Below are positions 27,842 through 35,736 of a DNA stretch of 64,000 bases, piece by piece. The notes under the pieces are model-generated. The model was given only the letters and a program-made list of their open reading frames with translations. It ran no database searches and was not told the DNA's origin. Position numbers and translations under genes: made by a program. The stretch is from an uncultured Rhodopila sp. (lineage in GTDB: Bacteria > Pseudomonadota > Alphaproteobacteria > Acetobacterales > Acetobacteraceae). Location of the stretch: the NCBI RefSeq assembly GCF_903915725.1, contig NZ_CAIWTY010000111.1, positions 1 through 64,000 on the forward strand, given 5' to 3'. Every line of letters starts with the position of its first letter. Position 1 is the stretch's first letter.

Positions 27842-28675
27842 ATGCGAATGGCAAGACGGCTTCTAGCTGTTGTGGCCTGCGGAATTCTGAACCTTTCAAT
27901 CGCCCCCTACGCCGGCGCCCAAGGCGTGGTCGGGGCCCCTCGGCCCTGGGAAGTGGGCATGCAGCGGTCCTTCAGCCCGATCAAGGACCGCATCATCGAC
28001 CTGCACGACCTGGTCCTCGCCATCATCACGGTCATCACGCTGTTCGTCGCCGCCCTGCTGATGTGGGTCGTCTACCGCTACAATTCGCAGCGCAACCCGA
28101 CGCCGAGCCGGACCAGCCACAACACGATCCTGGAGATCTCCTGGACCGTGATACCGGTGTTGATCCTGGTCGTCATGGCTATCCCGTCGTTCCGGCTGAT
28201 CTACTACCAGGACCGCACGCCGGACCCCGACATGACCATCAAGGTCACCGGCCACCAGTGGTATTGGGAATACAGCTACCCCGACCACGGTAACATCGAT
28301 ATCGAAAGCCGCTATGTCGGCGACGACGACCTCAAGCCCGGCCAGTTGCGCCTGCTCGACGTCGACAACCAGTTGGTGATTCCGGTCAACAAGAAGATCC
28401 GCATCCTGACCACCAGCTCGGACGTGATCCACAGCTTCTTCATCCCGTCCTTCGGCGTGCAGCGCTACGCCATCCCCGGCCGCACCATCGAAACCTGGCT
28501 TGAAGCAAACCAGATCGGCACCTTCTACGGAGAGTGCAACCAGATCTGCGGCCAGAACCACAGCCAGATGCCAATATCCGTTCGCGCTGTGTCCGAGGCC
28601 GACTTCAAGACCTGGGTGGACCAGGCCAAGAAAGCGGCCTCGATGACTCCACTCCCCAAAATCGCATCCAAGTGA
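27842..28675 (+). CDS. ctaC: Cytochrome c oxidase subunit II
   Basis: Membrane-anchored CuA subunit that takes electrons from cytochrome c. 277 residues: signal peptide (about 1-26), two membrane helices (about 58-82 and 102-122), then a periplasmic cupredoxin domain. CuA ligands are visible in IHSFFIPSFGVQ (His) and GECNQICGQNHSQM (Cys, Glu-region, Cys, His, Met). The electron-entry tryptophan region is GHQWYWEYSYPD. First gene of the oxidase operon; no heme c domain is fused. Confidence 0.97.
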   Translation: MRMARRLLAVVACGILNLSIAPYAGAQGVVGAPRPWEVGMQRSFSPIKDRIIDLHDLVLAIITVITLFVAALLMWVVYRYNSQRNPTPSRTSHNTILEISWTVIPVLILVVMAIPSFRLIYYQDRTPDPDMTIKVTGHQWYWEYSYPDHGNIDIESRYVGDDDLKPGQLRLLDVDNQLVIPVNKKIRILTTSSDVIHSFFIPSFGVQRYAIPGRTIETWLEANQIGTFYGECNQICGQNHSQMPISVRAVSEADFKTWVDQAKKAASMTPLPKIASK

Positions 28676-28735
28676 TCGCGACGGCGGCTTGAACGAGTGC
28701 CGGCGTCAAAGCCGGCTGATCAGCGGAGAAAAAAT

Positions 28736-30328
28736 ATGGATGCGACGACGACCGCAGCCGACCACCATGAGCACGGTCATCACCCGACCTTCGTCCAGCG
28801 CTGGTTGTTCAGCACCAACCACAAGGACATCGGCACCCTCTACCTGATCTTCGCGGTCGTCGGCGGCACCGTCGGCGGCACGCTGTCGGAGATCATGCGG
28901 GCGCAGTTGAATTTCCCCAACGATCACATCGTCAATTCGGGCCAGGAGTGGAACACCATCATCACCACCCACGGGTTGCTGATGATTTTCTTCTCCGTCA
29001 TGCCTGCCCTCATCGGCGGCTTCGGCAATTGGTTCATTCCGTTAATGACCGGCGCGCCCGACATGGCGTTCCCGCGCCTGAACAATATCAGCTTCTGGCT
29101 GCTGCCGCCGGCTTTCGGGCTGATCTGCACCGGCCTGCTGATGGGCGAGTCGGGATCAGGCTGGACTCTGTATCCGCCGCTGTCGAACTCCACCTACGAA
29201 CCCGGCATGGGGATGGACTGCACGCTGTTCGCACTGCACCTCGCCGGACTGAGTTCGCTGCTGGGATCGATGAATTTCATCGTCACCATCTTCAACATGC
29301 GCGCCCCCGGCATGACGCTGCACAAAATGCCGCTGTTCATCTGGTCCGAACTGGTGACGGCCTTTCTGCTGCTGCTCGCGGTGCCCGTGCTGGCCGGCGC
29401 GATCACGATGTTGATCTGCGACCGTAATTTCGGCACCTCGTTCTTCGACCCGGCCGGAGGCGGCGATCCGGTGCTGTTCCAGCATCTGTTTTGGTTCTTC
29501 GGCCACCCGGAAGTCTACATCATGATCCTGCCGGGCTTCGGCATCATCAGCCACGTCATCTCGACCTTCAGCCGCAAGCCCATCTTCGGCTATCTCGGCA
29601 TGGTCTACGCCATGGTCGCCATCGGGGTCGTCGGCTTCGTTGTCTGGGCGCATCATATGTTCATTTCGGGCATCGATGTCGATACCCGCGCCTATTTCAT
29701 GGCCGCCACCCTGATAATTGCAGTTCCCACGGGCATCAAGGTCTTCTCGTGGATTGCAACGATGTGGGGCGGTTCGGTGGAACTGAAAACCCCGATGCTC
29801 TGGGCGATCGGGTTCCTGTTCGTCTTCACCGTCGGCGGAGTCACGGGCGTGGTCTGCGCCAATGCCGGCATCGATGAGGTGATCCACAACACCTATTATG
29901 TCGTTGCACATTTTCATTACGTGTTGTCCCTCGGCGCCGTGTTCTCCATCTTCGCCGGATTTTATTACTGGATCGGCAAGATGTCCGGCCATCAGTATCC
30001 GGAATACTGGGGCAAGGTGCATTTCTGGATGACCTTCGTCGGGGTCAACCTGACCTTCTTCCCGCAGCACTTCCTCGGCCTGTCGGGCATGCCGCGCCGC
30101 TATCCGGATTACCCGGCCGCCTTCGCCGGATGGAATTTCGTTTCCTCCTGCGGCGCCTATCTCAGCGGCGCGGCGTTCCTGGTGTTCCTGTATGTCGTCT
30201 ACCGCACCTTTACCTCGAAGGAGCATGTCGCGGACAACTACTGGGGCGAAGGCGCGACAACCCTGGAATGGACCCAGACCTCGCCGCCTGCGTTCCATAC
30301 CTATTTGGAATTGCCTCGGATTTCCTAA
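28736..30328 (+). CDS. ctaD: Cytochrome c oxidase subunit I
   Basis: Catalytic aa3-type subunit with low-spin heme a and the heme a3/CuB centre, pumping protons while reducing oxygen. 530 residues. Visible motifs are [24 protein letters not shown] (heme a ligand), [17 protein letters not shown] (CuB His and cross-linked Tyr), WAHHMF (CuB His pair), the K-channel segment [23 protein letters not shown] and [11 protein letters not shown] (heme ligands). The start is ATG 28736 with GCGGAGA upstream. It follows ctaC by 60 bases. Confidence 0.98.
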   Translation: MDATTTAADHHEHGHHPTFVQRWLFSTNHKDIGTLYLIFAVVGGTVGGTLSEIMRAQLNFPNDHIVNSGQEWNTIITTHGLLMIFFSVMPALIGGFGNWFIPLMTGAPDMAFPRLNNISFWLLPPAFGLICTGLLMGESGSGWTLYPPLSNSTYEPGMGMDCTLFALHLAGLSSLLGSMNFIVTIFNMRAPGMTLHKMPLFIWSELVTAFLLLLAVPVLAGAITMLICDRNFGTSFFDPAGGGDPVLFQHLFWFFGHPEVYIMILPGFGIISHVISTFSRKPIFGYLGMVYAMVAIGVVGFVVWAHHMFISGIDVDTRAYFMAATLIIAVPTGIKVFSWIATMWGGSVELKTPMLWAIGFLFVFTVGGVTGVVCANAGIDEVIHNTYYVVAHFHYVLSLGAVFSIFAGFYYWIGKMSGHQYPEYWGKVHFWMTFVGVNLTFFPQHFLGLSGMPRRYPDYPAAFAGWNFVSSCGAYLSGAAFLVFLYVVYRTFTSKEHVADNYWGEGATTLEWTQTSPPAFHTYLELPRIS

Positions 30329-30343
30329 CGGGGATACCTGTCA

Positions 30344-31279
30344 GTGAGCGACGCGACATCATCGATGACCCCGGCGGCTGAGGCCGGGGTATGGGAAGCC
30401 GACTACCGGGACTGGATCGCGCTGCTGAAACCCAGGGTACTCACCCTGGTAGTGTTCACCGGCGCGATCGGACTGATCGTCGCACCCGGGCACCTGCACC
30501 CCGTGCTGGCGTTCACCGCGATCCTCTGCATCACGGTGGCGGCCGGTGCCTGCGGTGCCATCAACATGTGGTACGACCGCGATATCGACGCCATCATGCG
30601 CCGCACTCGCAAGCGGCCGATACCGGCGGGCCGCATAGAGCCGGGGGCCGCGCTGGGTTTCGGCATCACCCTGGCGGTCGGCTCGGTACTCATGATGGGC
30701 CTGGCAGTGAACATTCCGGCAGCGCTGATCCTCGCACTGTCGATTTGCTTCTATGTCTTCGTCTACACGATGTGGCTGAAGCGCCGCACGCCGCAGAACA
30801 TCGTCATCGGCGGCGCCGCCGGAGCGTTCCCGCCCGTCATCGGCTGGGCGGCGGTCACCGGAACGGTCGATCTGGTGCCTCTGGTGCTGTTCGGGATCGT
30901 CTTCATCTGGACGCCGCCACATTTCTGGTCGCTGGCACTGTGGGCGAACGACGACTACCGCAAAGCCGGCGTGCCGATGCTGCCGGTGGTGGCGGGCGGG
31001 AGGGAAACCCGGCGACAGATCATGCTGTACACGCTGGTGCTGGTCCCGCTGACGTTGGCGCCATTCTTCATGGGCTTCAGCGGGCTGCCGTATTGCGTAG
31101 CCGCAACAGCGCTCGGCATGGTGTTTCTGCTGCGGGTCTATCGGGTGATGACTGATGAGCAGGATCAGGACGGACGCAGCCTGACGAACGACGCACCTGC
31201 CAAGGCAGCGTTCAAATACTCGATCTATTACTTGTTTGCACTGTTCGGGGCGCTTGCCCTGGACCGTTTGGTAGGCTGA
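30344..31279 (+). CDS. ctaB: Protoheme IX farnesyltransferase (heme O synthase)
   Basis: Polytopic membrane prenyltransferase that adds a farnesyl group to heme b, the first step toward heme a. 311 residues. The diphosphate-binding signature NMWYDRDIDAIMRRTRKRP lies at about residue 68, and the second conserved loop FIWTPPHFWSLALWANDDY near residue 189. About seven to nine hydrophobic helices are present. The start is GTG 30344, 15 bases after ctaD. It serves the oxidase encoded around it. Confidence 0.96.
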   Translation: MSDATSSMTPAAEAGVWEADYRDWIALLKPRVLTLVVFTGAIGLIVAPGHLHPVLAFTAILCITVAAGACGAINMWYDRDIDAIMRRTRKRPIPAGRIEPGAALGFGITLAVGSVLMMGLAVNIPAALILALSICFYVFVYTMWLKRRTPQNIVIGGAAGAFPPVIGWAAVTGTVDLVPLVLFGIVFIWTPPHFWSLALWANDDYRKAGVPMLPVVAGGRETRRQIMLYTLVLVPLTLAPFFMGFSGLPYCVAATALGMVFLLRVYRVMTDEQDQDGRSLTNDAPAKAAFKYSIYYLFALFGALALDRLVG

Positions 31280-31282
31280 CCC

Positions 31283-31411
31283 ATGGCAAATCCCCTCGTA
31301 CCCGATGCAGAACGCCGCCGCCGCGGCCGCAGTTGGGCGATCATGATCGTCCTGATCGGCCTGTGCGCCCTGTTCTACGCGATCACCATCGTCAAGATGG
31401 CGCATCTCTGA
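31283..31411 (+). CDS. Small single-helix protein between ctaB and ctaG (CoxF/CtaF-like)
   Basis: 42-residue frame from ATG 31283 to TGA 31411. It starts three bases after the ctaB stop and ends directly against the ctaG ATG. The N-terminus is basic (PDAERRRRGRSW), followed by one membrane helix (AIMIVLIGLCALFYAITIV) and a short tail KMAHL. Small proteins of this shape sit at the same place in other alphaproteobacterial oxidase operons and are taken to aid oxidase assembly. The name is positional; no activity is visible. Confidence 0.8.
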   Translation: MANPLVPDAERRRRGRSWAIMIVLIGLCALFYAITIVKMAHL

Positions 31412-32026
31412 ATGCGCTCCGGGCGGCGCAATATCGTCACGGGCTGGGCGCTGGCGGCCGTCATCGCCGGCATGGTTGGGATGTCGTTCGCCGCGATCCC
31501 GCTGTACCGGATGTTCTGCGCCGCCACCGGCTATGCCGGAACCCCGAGCATCGGCCTCGCCGCAGCGCCCGGGGCCAGCGGACCGACCATCCGCGTTCGC
31601 TTCAACGCCGACACCAACCCCGCTTTGCCCTGGATCTTCGCCCCCGACCAGTCGGAGGTGAAGCTGAAGCTCGGCGATGAGCAGGTGGCGTTCTACCACG
31701 CCGCCAACCAGTCCTCGGAAGCTGTCACCGGCAGGGCGCTCTACAACGTGACACCGGATAAAGTTGGGAAATACTTTCACAAGACCGCCTGCTTCTGCTT
31801 CAACGAGCAAACGCTGGCCGCCAATCAGAGCATGGAATTTCCCGTCAGCTTCTGGGTCGATCCGGCGATCCGCGACGATCCCAACACCGCCGATGTGAAG
31901 GTGATCACTCTGTCGTATACCTTCTTCCGCTCTTTGGATGATGCCGCGAAGACCGGCGCCCTTACGAAGGCGGGTCCGCATGTCGGGCCGATGACGGCGG
32001 CGGAGGCCAAGCTTAAAGCCAACTGA
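31412..32026 (+). CDS. ctaG: Cytochrome c oxidase assembly protein CtaG (Cox11)
   Basis: Copper chaperone that delivers CuB to subunit I. 204 residues with one N-terminal membrane helix (about 8-28) and a periplasmic immunoglobulin-like domain. The copper-binding motif is KTACFCFNEQ near residue 129, and a further conserved Cys lies in YRMFCAATGYAGT. The start ATG 31412 abuts the stop of the small upstream gene. Confidence 0.96.
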   Translation: MRSGRRNIVTGWALAAVIAGMVGMSFAAIPLYRMFCAATGYAGTPSIGLAAAPGASGPTIRVRFNADTNPALPWIFAPDQSEVKLKLGDEQVAFYHAANQSSEAVTGRALYNVTPDKVGKYFHKTACFCFNEQTLAANQSMEFPVSFWVDPAIRDDPNTADVKVITLSYTFFRSLDDAAKTGALTKAGPHVGPMTAAEAKLKAN

Positions 32027-32088
32027 CCGCTTCGGTGCGGCAGCCGGGTCGGGGCGGTTTCCCCGTCGCTGTTTGAAATGGATGTGGC

Positions 32089-32937
32089 ATGGACAGCGAA
32101 GCACAACACGCATCGGGCCCGCTGAGCACCGGGATCAAGCAGCCTTACTATCTGCCCGATCCAAGTCCCTGGCCGATCCTCGGGGCGCTCGGGGCTTTTC
32201 TGATCGTGTTCGGGATAATAATGGCCGCGCATTTCGGCAAATACCTGTACCTACAGCTCGGTGTGCTGATCGTTCTGGGCACGATGTTCTTCTGGTGGCG
32301 CGATGTCCTGCGCGAAGGCTGGGCCACCGGCGGCCACAGCGCGATTGTGCGCCTCGGCCAGCGCTACGGCATGGCGCTGTTCATCGCCAGCGAGGTCATG
32401 TTCTTCGTCGGTTTCTTCTGGGCCTATTTCAACTTCCTGATTTTCCCGGACACCCAGGGCAACGGCCAGACCGTGTGGCCACCCGCGGACGTGCACACCT
32501 TCGATCCGTTCCACCTGCCGTTCCTGAACACGATGATCCTGCTGCTGTCCGGAACGACAGTGACCTGGGCGCACCACGCGCTGATCGAGAACGACCGCAA
32601 GAACCTGATCCTCGGGCTGGGCCTCACCATCCTGCTGGGCATTTCCTTCACGGTATGCCAGGCGATCGAGTATTCCCACGCCCCGTTCAAGTTCAACGGC
32701 GGCGGCGTCTATTCGTCCACCTTCTTCCTGGCGACCGGCTTCCACGGTTTCCATGTCATGGTCGGCACGGTGTTCCTGACAGTCTGCTGGTTCCGCGCGC
32801 GAGCCGGACAGTTCACGCCGCAGAGGCATTTCGGCTTCGAGGCGGCGGCTTGGTACTGGCACTTTGTGGACGTAGTGTGGCTGTTCCTGTTCACCTGCAT
32901 CTACTGGTACGGGGCCGGTCAAATCGCTCCGGAGTAG
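32089..32937 (+). CDS. ctaE: Cytochrome c oxidase subunit III
   Basis: Seven-helix subunit that stabilises the oxidase and carries bound lipid. 282 residues. It includes YLPDPSPWPILGALGAF, SEVMFFVGFFWAYF with the conserved Glu, HHALIENDRKN, ATGFHGFHVMVGTVFL and the C-terminal HFGFEAAAWYWHFVDVVWLFLF. It follows ctaG by 62 bases and precedes a DUF983 gene, the usual alphaproteobacterial order. Confidence 0.97.
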   Translation: MDSEAQHASGPLSTGIKQPYYLPDPSPWPILGALGAFLIVFGIIMAAHFGKYLYLQLGVLIVLGTMFFWWRDVLREGWATGGHSAIVRLGQRYGMALFIASEVMFFVGFFWAYFNFLIFPDTQGNGQTVWPPADVHTFDPFHLPFLNTMILLLSGTTVTWAHHALIENDRKNLILGLGLTILLGISFTVCQAIEYSHAPFKFNGGGVYSSTFFLATGFHGFHVMVGTVFLTVCWFRARAGQFTPQRHFGFEAAAWYWHFVDVVWLFLFTCIYWYGAGQIAPE

Positions 32938-32947
32938 ATCCGCTCCG

Positions 32948-33307
32948 GTGGCCGAACAGCGGATTTCGATACTGGAGGCGGCCTTGCGCTGCCGCTGCCC
33001 ACGCTGCGGCAAGGGCAAGCTGTTTAAGGGGTTGCTGACGTTGCGGCCCGCTTGCCCGGTCTGCGGCTTGGACCTCAGTCAGGCGGATACCGGCGATGCC
33101 GGGGCCGTCGTCGTGATCATGGTGCTCGGTGTGATCGTCGTGGCGCTGGCGTTCTGGGTGGAGTTCCGCTTCGAGCCACCGTTGTGGGTGCACGCGATTC
33201 TGTGGCCCGCGGTGACCTTGCCGCTGGCGATCCTGCTCATGCGGCCGATGAAGGCGGCGCTGGTCGCTGCCCAGTTCCGGACCCGGGCGAGGGAGATGGG
33301 GCTGTGA
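32948..33307 (+). CDS. DUF983 membrane protein
   Basis: 119-residue protein found next to ctaE in many alphaproteobacteria. The N-terminal zinc-ribbon-like part has CRCPRCGKGKLF and CPVCGLDLSQADTGDAG; two membrane helices follow (about 52-70 and 78-97). The start is GTG 32948, ten bases after ctaE. Its role is unknown; the context suggests cytochrome oxidase assembly or copper handling, but that is inference. Confidence 0.9.
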   Translation: MAEQRISILEAALRCRCPRCGKGKLFKGLLTLRPACPVCGLDLSQADTGDAGAVVVIMVLGVIVVALAFWVEFRFEPPLWVHAILWPAVTLPLAILLMRPMKAALVAAQFRTRAREMGL

Positions 33308-33347
33308 TGTACCTTTGGAGAAGGGGTGGCGACAGGCCTCGCCCTCC

Positions 33348-33430
33348 CGTCGTGCCGGCACAGGCCGGCATCTTCGCCTTTTGCCGCCGCGGGCACAGGC
33401 GTGGATGGCGGGCCTGCGCCCGCCATGACG
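33348..33430. repeat. Cloverleaf-type palindromic repeat, copy 4
   Basis: CGTCGT (one mismatch), hairpin GCCGGCA-CAG-GCCGGC, central stem with left arm ATCTTCGCCTTT and right arm AGGCGTGGAT, hairpin GGCGGGC-CTGC-GCCCGCC, closed by ATGACG. It lies inside the oxidase operon between the DUF983 gene and surf1. Confidence 0.75.
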
Positions 33431-33449
33431 GGTAAGTGTCCGTGCCGGC

Positions 33450-34145
33450 ATGAGACCCGCCAGAAGAGCCCGCTTCCTCGTTCCCACCCTCAGCGCCCTG
33501 GTCATGCTAATGGTGCTGATCGGCCTGGGCACCTGGCAAATCTACCGTCTGCACTGGAAACAGGGAATCCTGGCCCAGATCGCAACCGCCGAAGCCGCCC
33601 CGCCAATCCCGCTTGGACCGAACCCCGCCCCCTACACCAAGGTGTCCGTCACCGGCCGCTTCCGCTTCGACCTTGCCGTGCAATACGCCTCCGAAGTCCG
33701 CGACACCCCGGCCGGGCCGGCGATCGGAACATACCAGATCGTGCCGTTGGAGCGTCCCGGCGCCCCGGCGATACTGGTCAACCGCGGCTGGATCCCCCAG
33801 AATCGGGACATGGCGCTGAACGATCCGTCCGGTGAGGTCACCGTCACCGGCTATGTCCGGCCCGGCGACACGGCCAGATGGTTCAGCGCGGCGGATGACG
33901 TTGCCGGGCGTCAGTTTTTCACCCTCGACCCCGGGGCCATCGCCCGCGCGGTCCAGAAACCCGATGTGCTGCCATTCGTCCTCGTCGCACTGGGTTCGGC
34001 GCCGTACAACATCTATCCGGCGCCCGCGGATCATCTGCCGCGACCGCCCAACAATCATTTATCATATGTGATCACGTGGTACGGGCTGGCGCTGGCCCTG
34101 GTTGTCGTGTTCGTTGTCTGGATGCGAAAGGCTCTGAGACAATGA
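33450..34145 (+). CDS. SURF1-family cytochrome oxidase biogenesis protein
   Basis: 231 residues with the SURF1 layout: an N-terminal membrane helix (about 9-28, ending GTWQIYRLHWKQ), a large periplasmic domain with VTGRFRFD, LVNRGWIP and TGYVRPGD, and a C-terminal helix after NNHLSYVITWYGLA. SURF1 helps insert heme a into subunit I. The last four bases overlap the start of the M32 carboxypeptidase gene (ATGA), so the two are cotranslated. Confidence 0.94.
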   Translation: MRPARRARFLVPTLSALVMLMVLIGLGTWQIYRLHWKQGILAQIATAEAAPPIPLGPNPAPYTKVSVTGRFRFDLAVQYASEVRDTPAGPAIGTYQIVPLERPGAPAILVNRGWIPQNRDMALNDPSGEVTVTGYVRPGDTARWFSAADDVAGRQFFTLDPGAIARAVQKPDVLPFVLVALGSAPYNIYPAPADHLPRPPNNHLSYVITWYGLALALVVVFVVWMRKALRQ

Positions 34146-35629
34146 AATCCGCTTACGAAAGACTAACCGACCGCTTCCGGATGATCGCCACCGTCGGGGA
34201 ATGCATGTCCATGCTGAGCTGGGACGCCTCGGCCATCATGCCGCCGGGCGGCGGAGCGGCGCGCGGCGACCAGCTCGCGGTGCTGGCGGTGCTGGGCCAC
34301 CAGCAACTCACCGCACCGGAGATCGAAGCCGATCTGGCGGCGGCGGACGCACATGGGGCGTGGGATGTCGCGAATCTGCGGCTGATGCGGCACATGTATC
34401 GCCGCGCCCGGGCCTTGCCGGAAAGCCTGGTGGAGGCTCAGGCCAAGGCCAACTCTGACTGCGAGAAAGTCTGGCGTGTGGCCCGGGCGCGCTCGGACTT
34501 CGGCCTGGTCCGCCGGCATCTGCATGAGGTCGTGCGCCTGACCCGGGAAGCGGCTGCCGCCCTCGGTGAGGCGCTTGAGCTGACGCCGTACGACGCGCTG
34601 ATGGACGGCTACCAGCACGGTGTCGGCGCGGCCGATGTCGAGCCGATTTTCGCGGCGTATGAGACTTTCCTGGCTGATACGCTGCCTGAGGTCGAACGCT
34701 ATCAGGCGACCCAGCCCCCGGCCATCCAGCCCGCCGGGCCGTTCCCGATCGCAAAGCAGGAGAAGCTGTGCCGGGAGATTGCCGAGCGGCTCGGGCTGGA
34801 CTTCGAGCACGCCAGGCTGGACCAGTCGGCGCATCCGTTCTCCGGCGGCACACCCACCGACGTGCGGATCACCACGCGCTATCAGGAGGACGATTTTGCC
34901 TCCGCCATCCTGGCCGTCGTGCATGAGACCGGTCACGCCCTGTATGAAAGGGGGTTGCCGTCGGCCCACGCGCGGCAGCCGGTGGGCGAAGCCGCCGGCA
35001 TGGCGACGCATGAAAGCCAGTCGCTGATCGTCGAGATGCAGGCGTTCCGTTCAGACCCGTTCCTGAGCTGGCTCGGCGGCCGGTTGCACGAAACATTCGG
35101 CGGCGCCGCGAAGCCGTATCGGCTGGAGAACCTTGGCCGTCTGTGGCGGCATGTCCAGCGGAGCACGATCCGTGTGGATGCCGATGAACTCACCTACCCG
35201 GCTCATGTCATCCTGCGCTTCCGGCTGGAACGGGCGCTGATCGCTGGGGATCTCGATGTCGCGGATCTGCCGGGAGCCTGGAACCAGGGACTTCAATCGC
35301 TGCTGGGGATCACCCCGCCGAACGATGCGGAGGGATGCCTGCAGGACATCCATTGGTATGACGGCGCATTCGGATATTTCCCGAGTTATACGCTGGGAGC
35401 GATGTCCGCGGCGCAACTGATGGAGGCCGCCCGGGCGCAGGTTCCGGGTCTGGACGACTCGTTTGCCCGTGGTGACCTGTCGCTGCTGCTGGCATGGCTG
35501 CGTACCCACGTGCACCAGATCGGCAGCCGTTTGGGTCTGAACGAGATTTTGCAGCAGGCGACGGGGCGGAAACTCGATCCGCTGGCGTTCGAGATGCATC
35601 TGCGCAGGCGGTACTTGGGACGGGAGTGA
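34142..35629 (+). CDS. M32-family carboxypeptidase (Taq type)
   Basis: 495-residue cytosolic metallocarboxypeptidase that trims C-terminal residues from peptides. The zinc motif is VHETGHALYERG (HExxH near residue 264), followed by the second conserved segment GMATHESQSLIVE with the third ligand. Other family segments are SMLSWDASAIMPPGG near the N-terminus and HPFSGGTPTDVRITTRY. The ATG start overlaps the surf1 stop by four bases; this coupling to an oxidase gene looks positional rather than functional. Confidence 0.95.
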   Translation: MKSAYERLTDRFRMIATVGECMSMLSWDASAIMPPGGGAARGDQLAVLAVLGHQQLTAPEIEADLAAADAHGAWDVANLRLMRHMYRRARALPESLVEAQAKANSDCEKVWRVARARSDFGLVRRHLHEVVRLTREAAAALGEALELTPYDALMDGYQHGVGAADVEPIFAAYETFLADTLPEVERYQATQPPAIQPAGPFPIAKQEKLCREIAERLGLDFEHARLDQSAHPFSGGTPTDVRITTRYQEDDFASAILAVVHETGHALYERGLPSAHARQPVGEAAGMATHESQSLIVEMQAFRSDPFLSWLGGRLHETFGGAAKPYRLENLGRLWRHVQRSTIRVDADELTYPAHVILRFRLERALIAGDLDVADLPGAWNQGLQSLLGITPPNDAEGCLQDIHWYDGAFGYFPSYTLGAMSAAQLMEAARAQVPGLDDSFARGDLSLLLAWLRTHVHQIGSRLGLNEILQQATGRKLDPLAFEMHLRRRYLGRE

Positions 35630-35663
35630 CAGTTGCCGCCGGGCGGCACGGACGTTGCCACTG

Positions 35664-35694
35664 TGTCATGGCCGGATTTATTCCGGCCATGACA
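35664..35694. repeat. Single-hairpin relative of the cloverleaf repeats
   Basis: Perfect 13-base arms TGTCATGGCCGGA and TCCGGCCATGACA with loop TTTAT, between two convergent genes (M32 carboxypeptidase and flhA). It could also serve as a bidirectional terminator, though only a short AAAA follows. Confidence 0.75.
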
Positions 35695-35736
35695 AAATGG
35701 GGACGGGCCACGCTTCACCTTTTCTGAGGCAACCCA

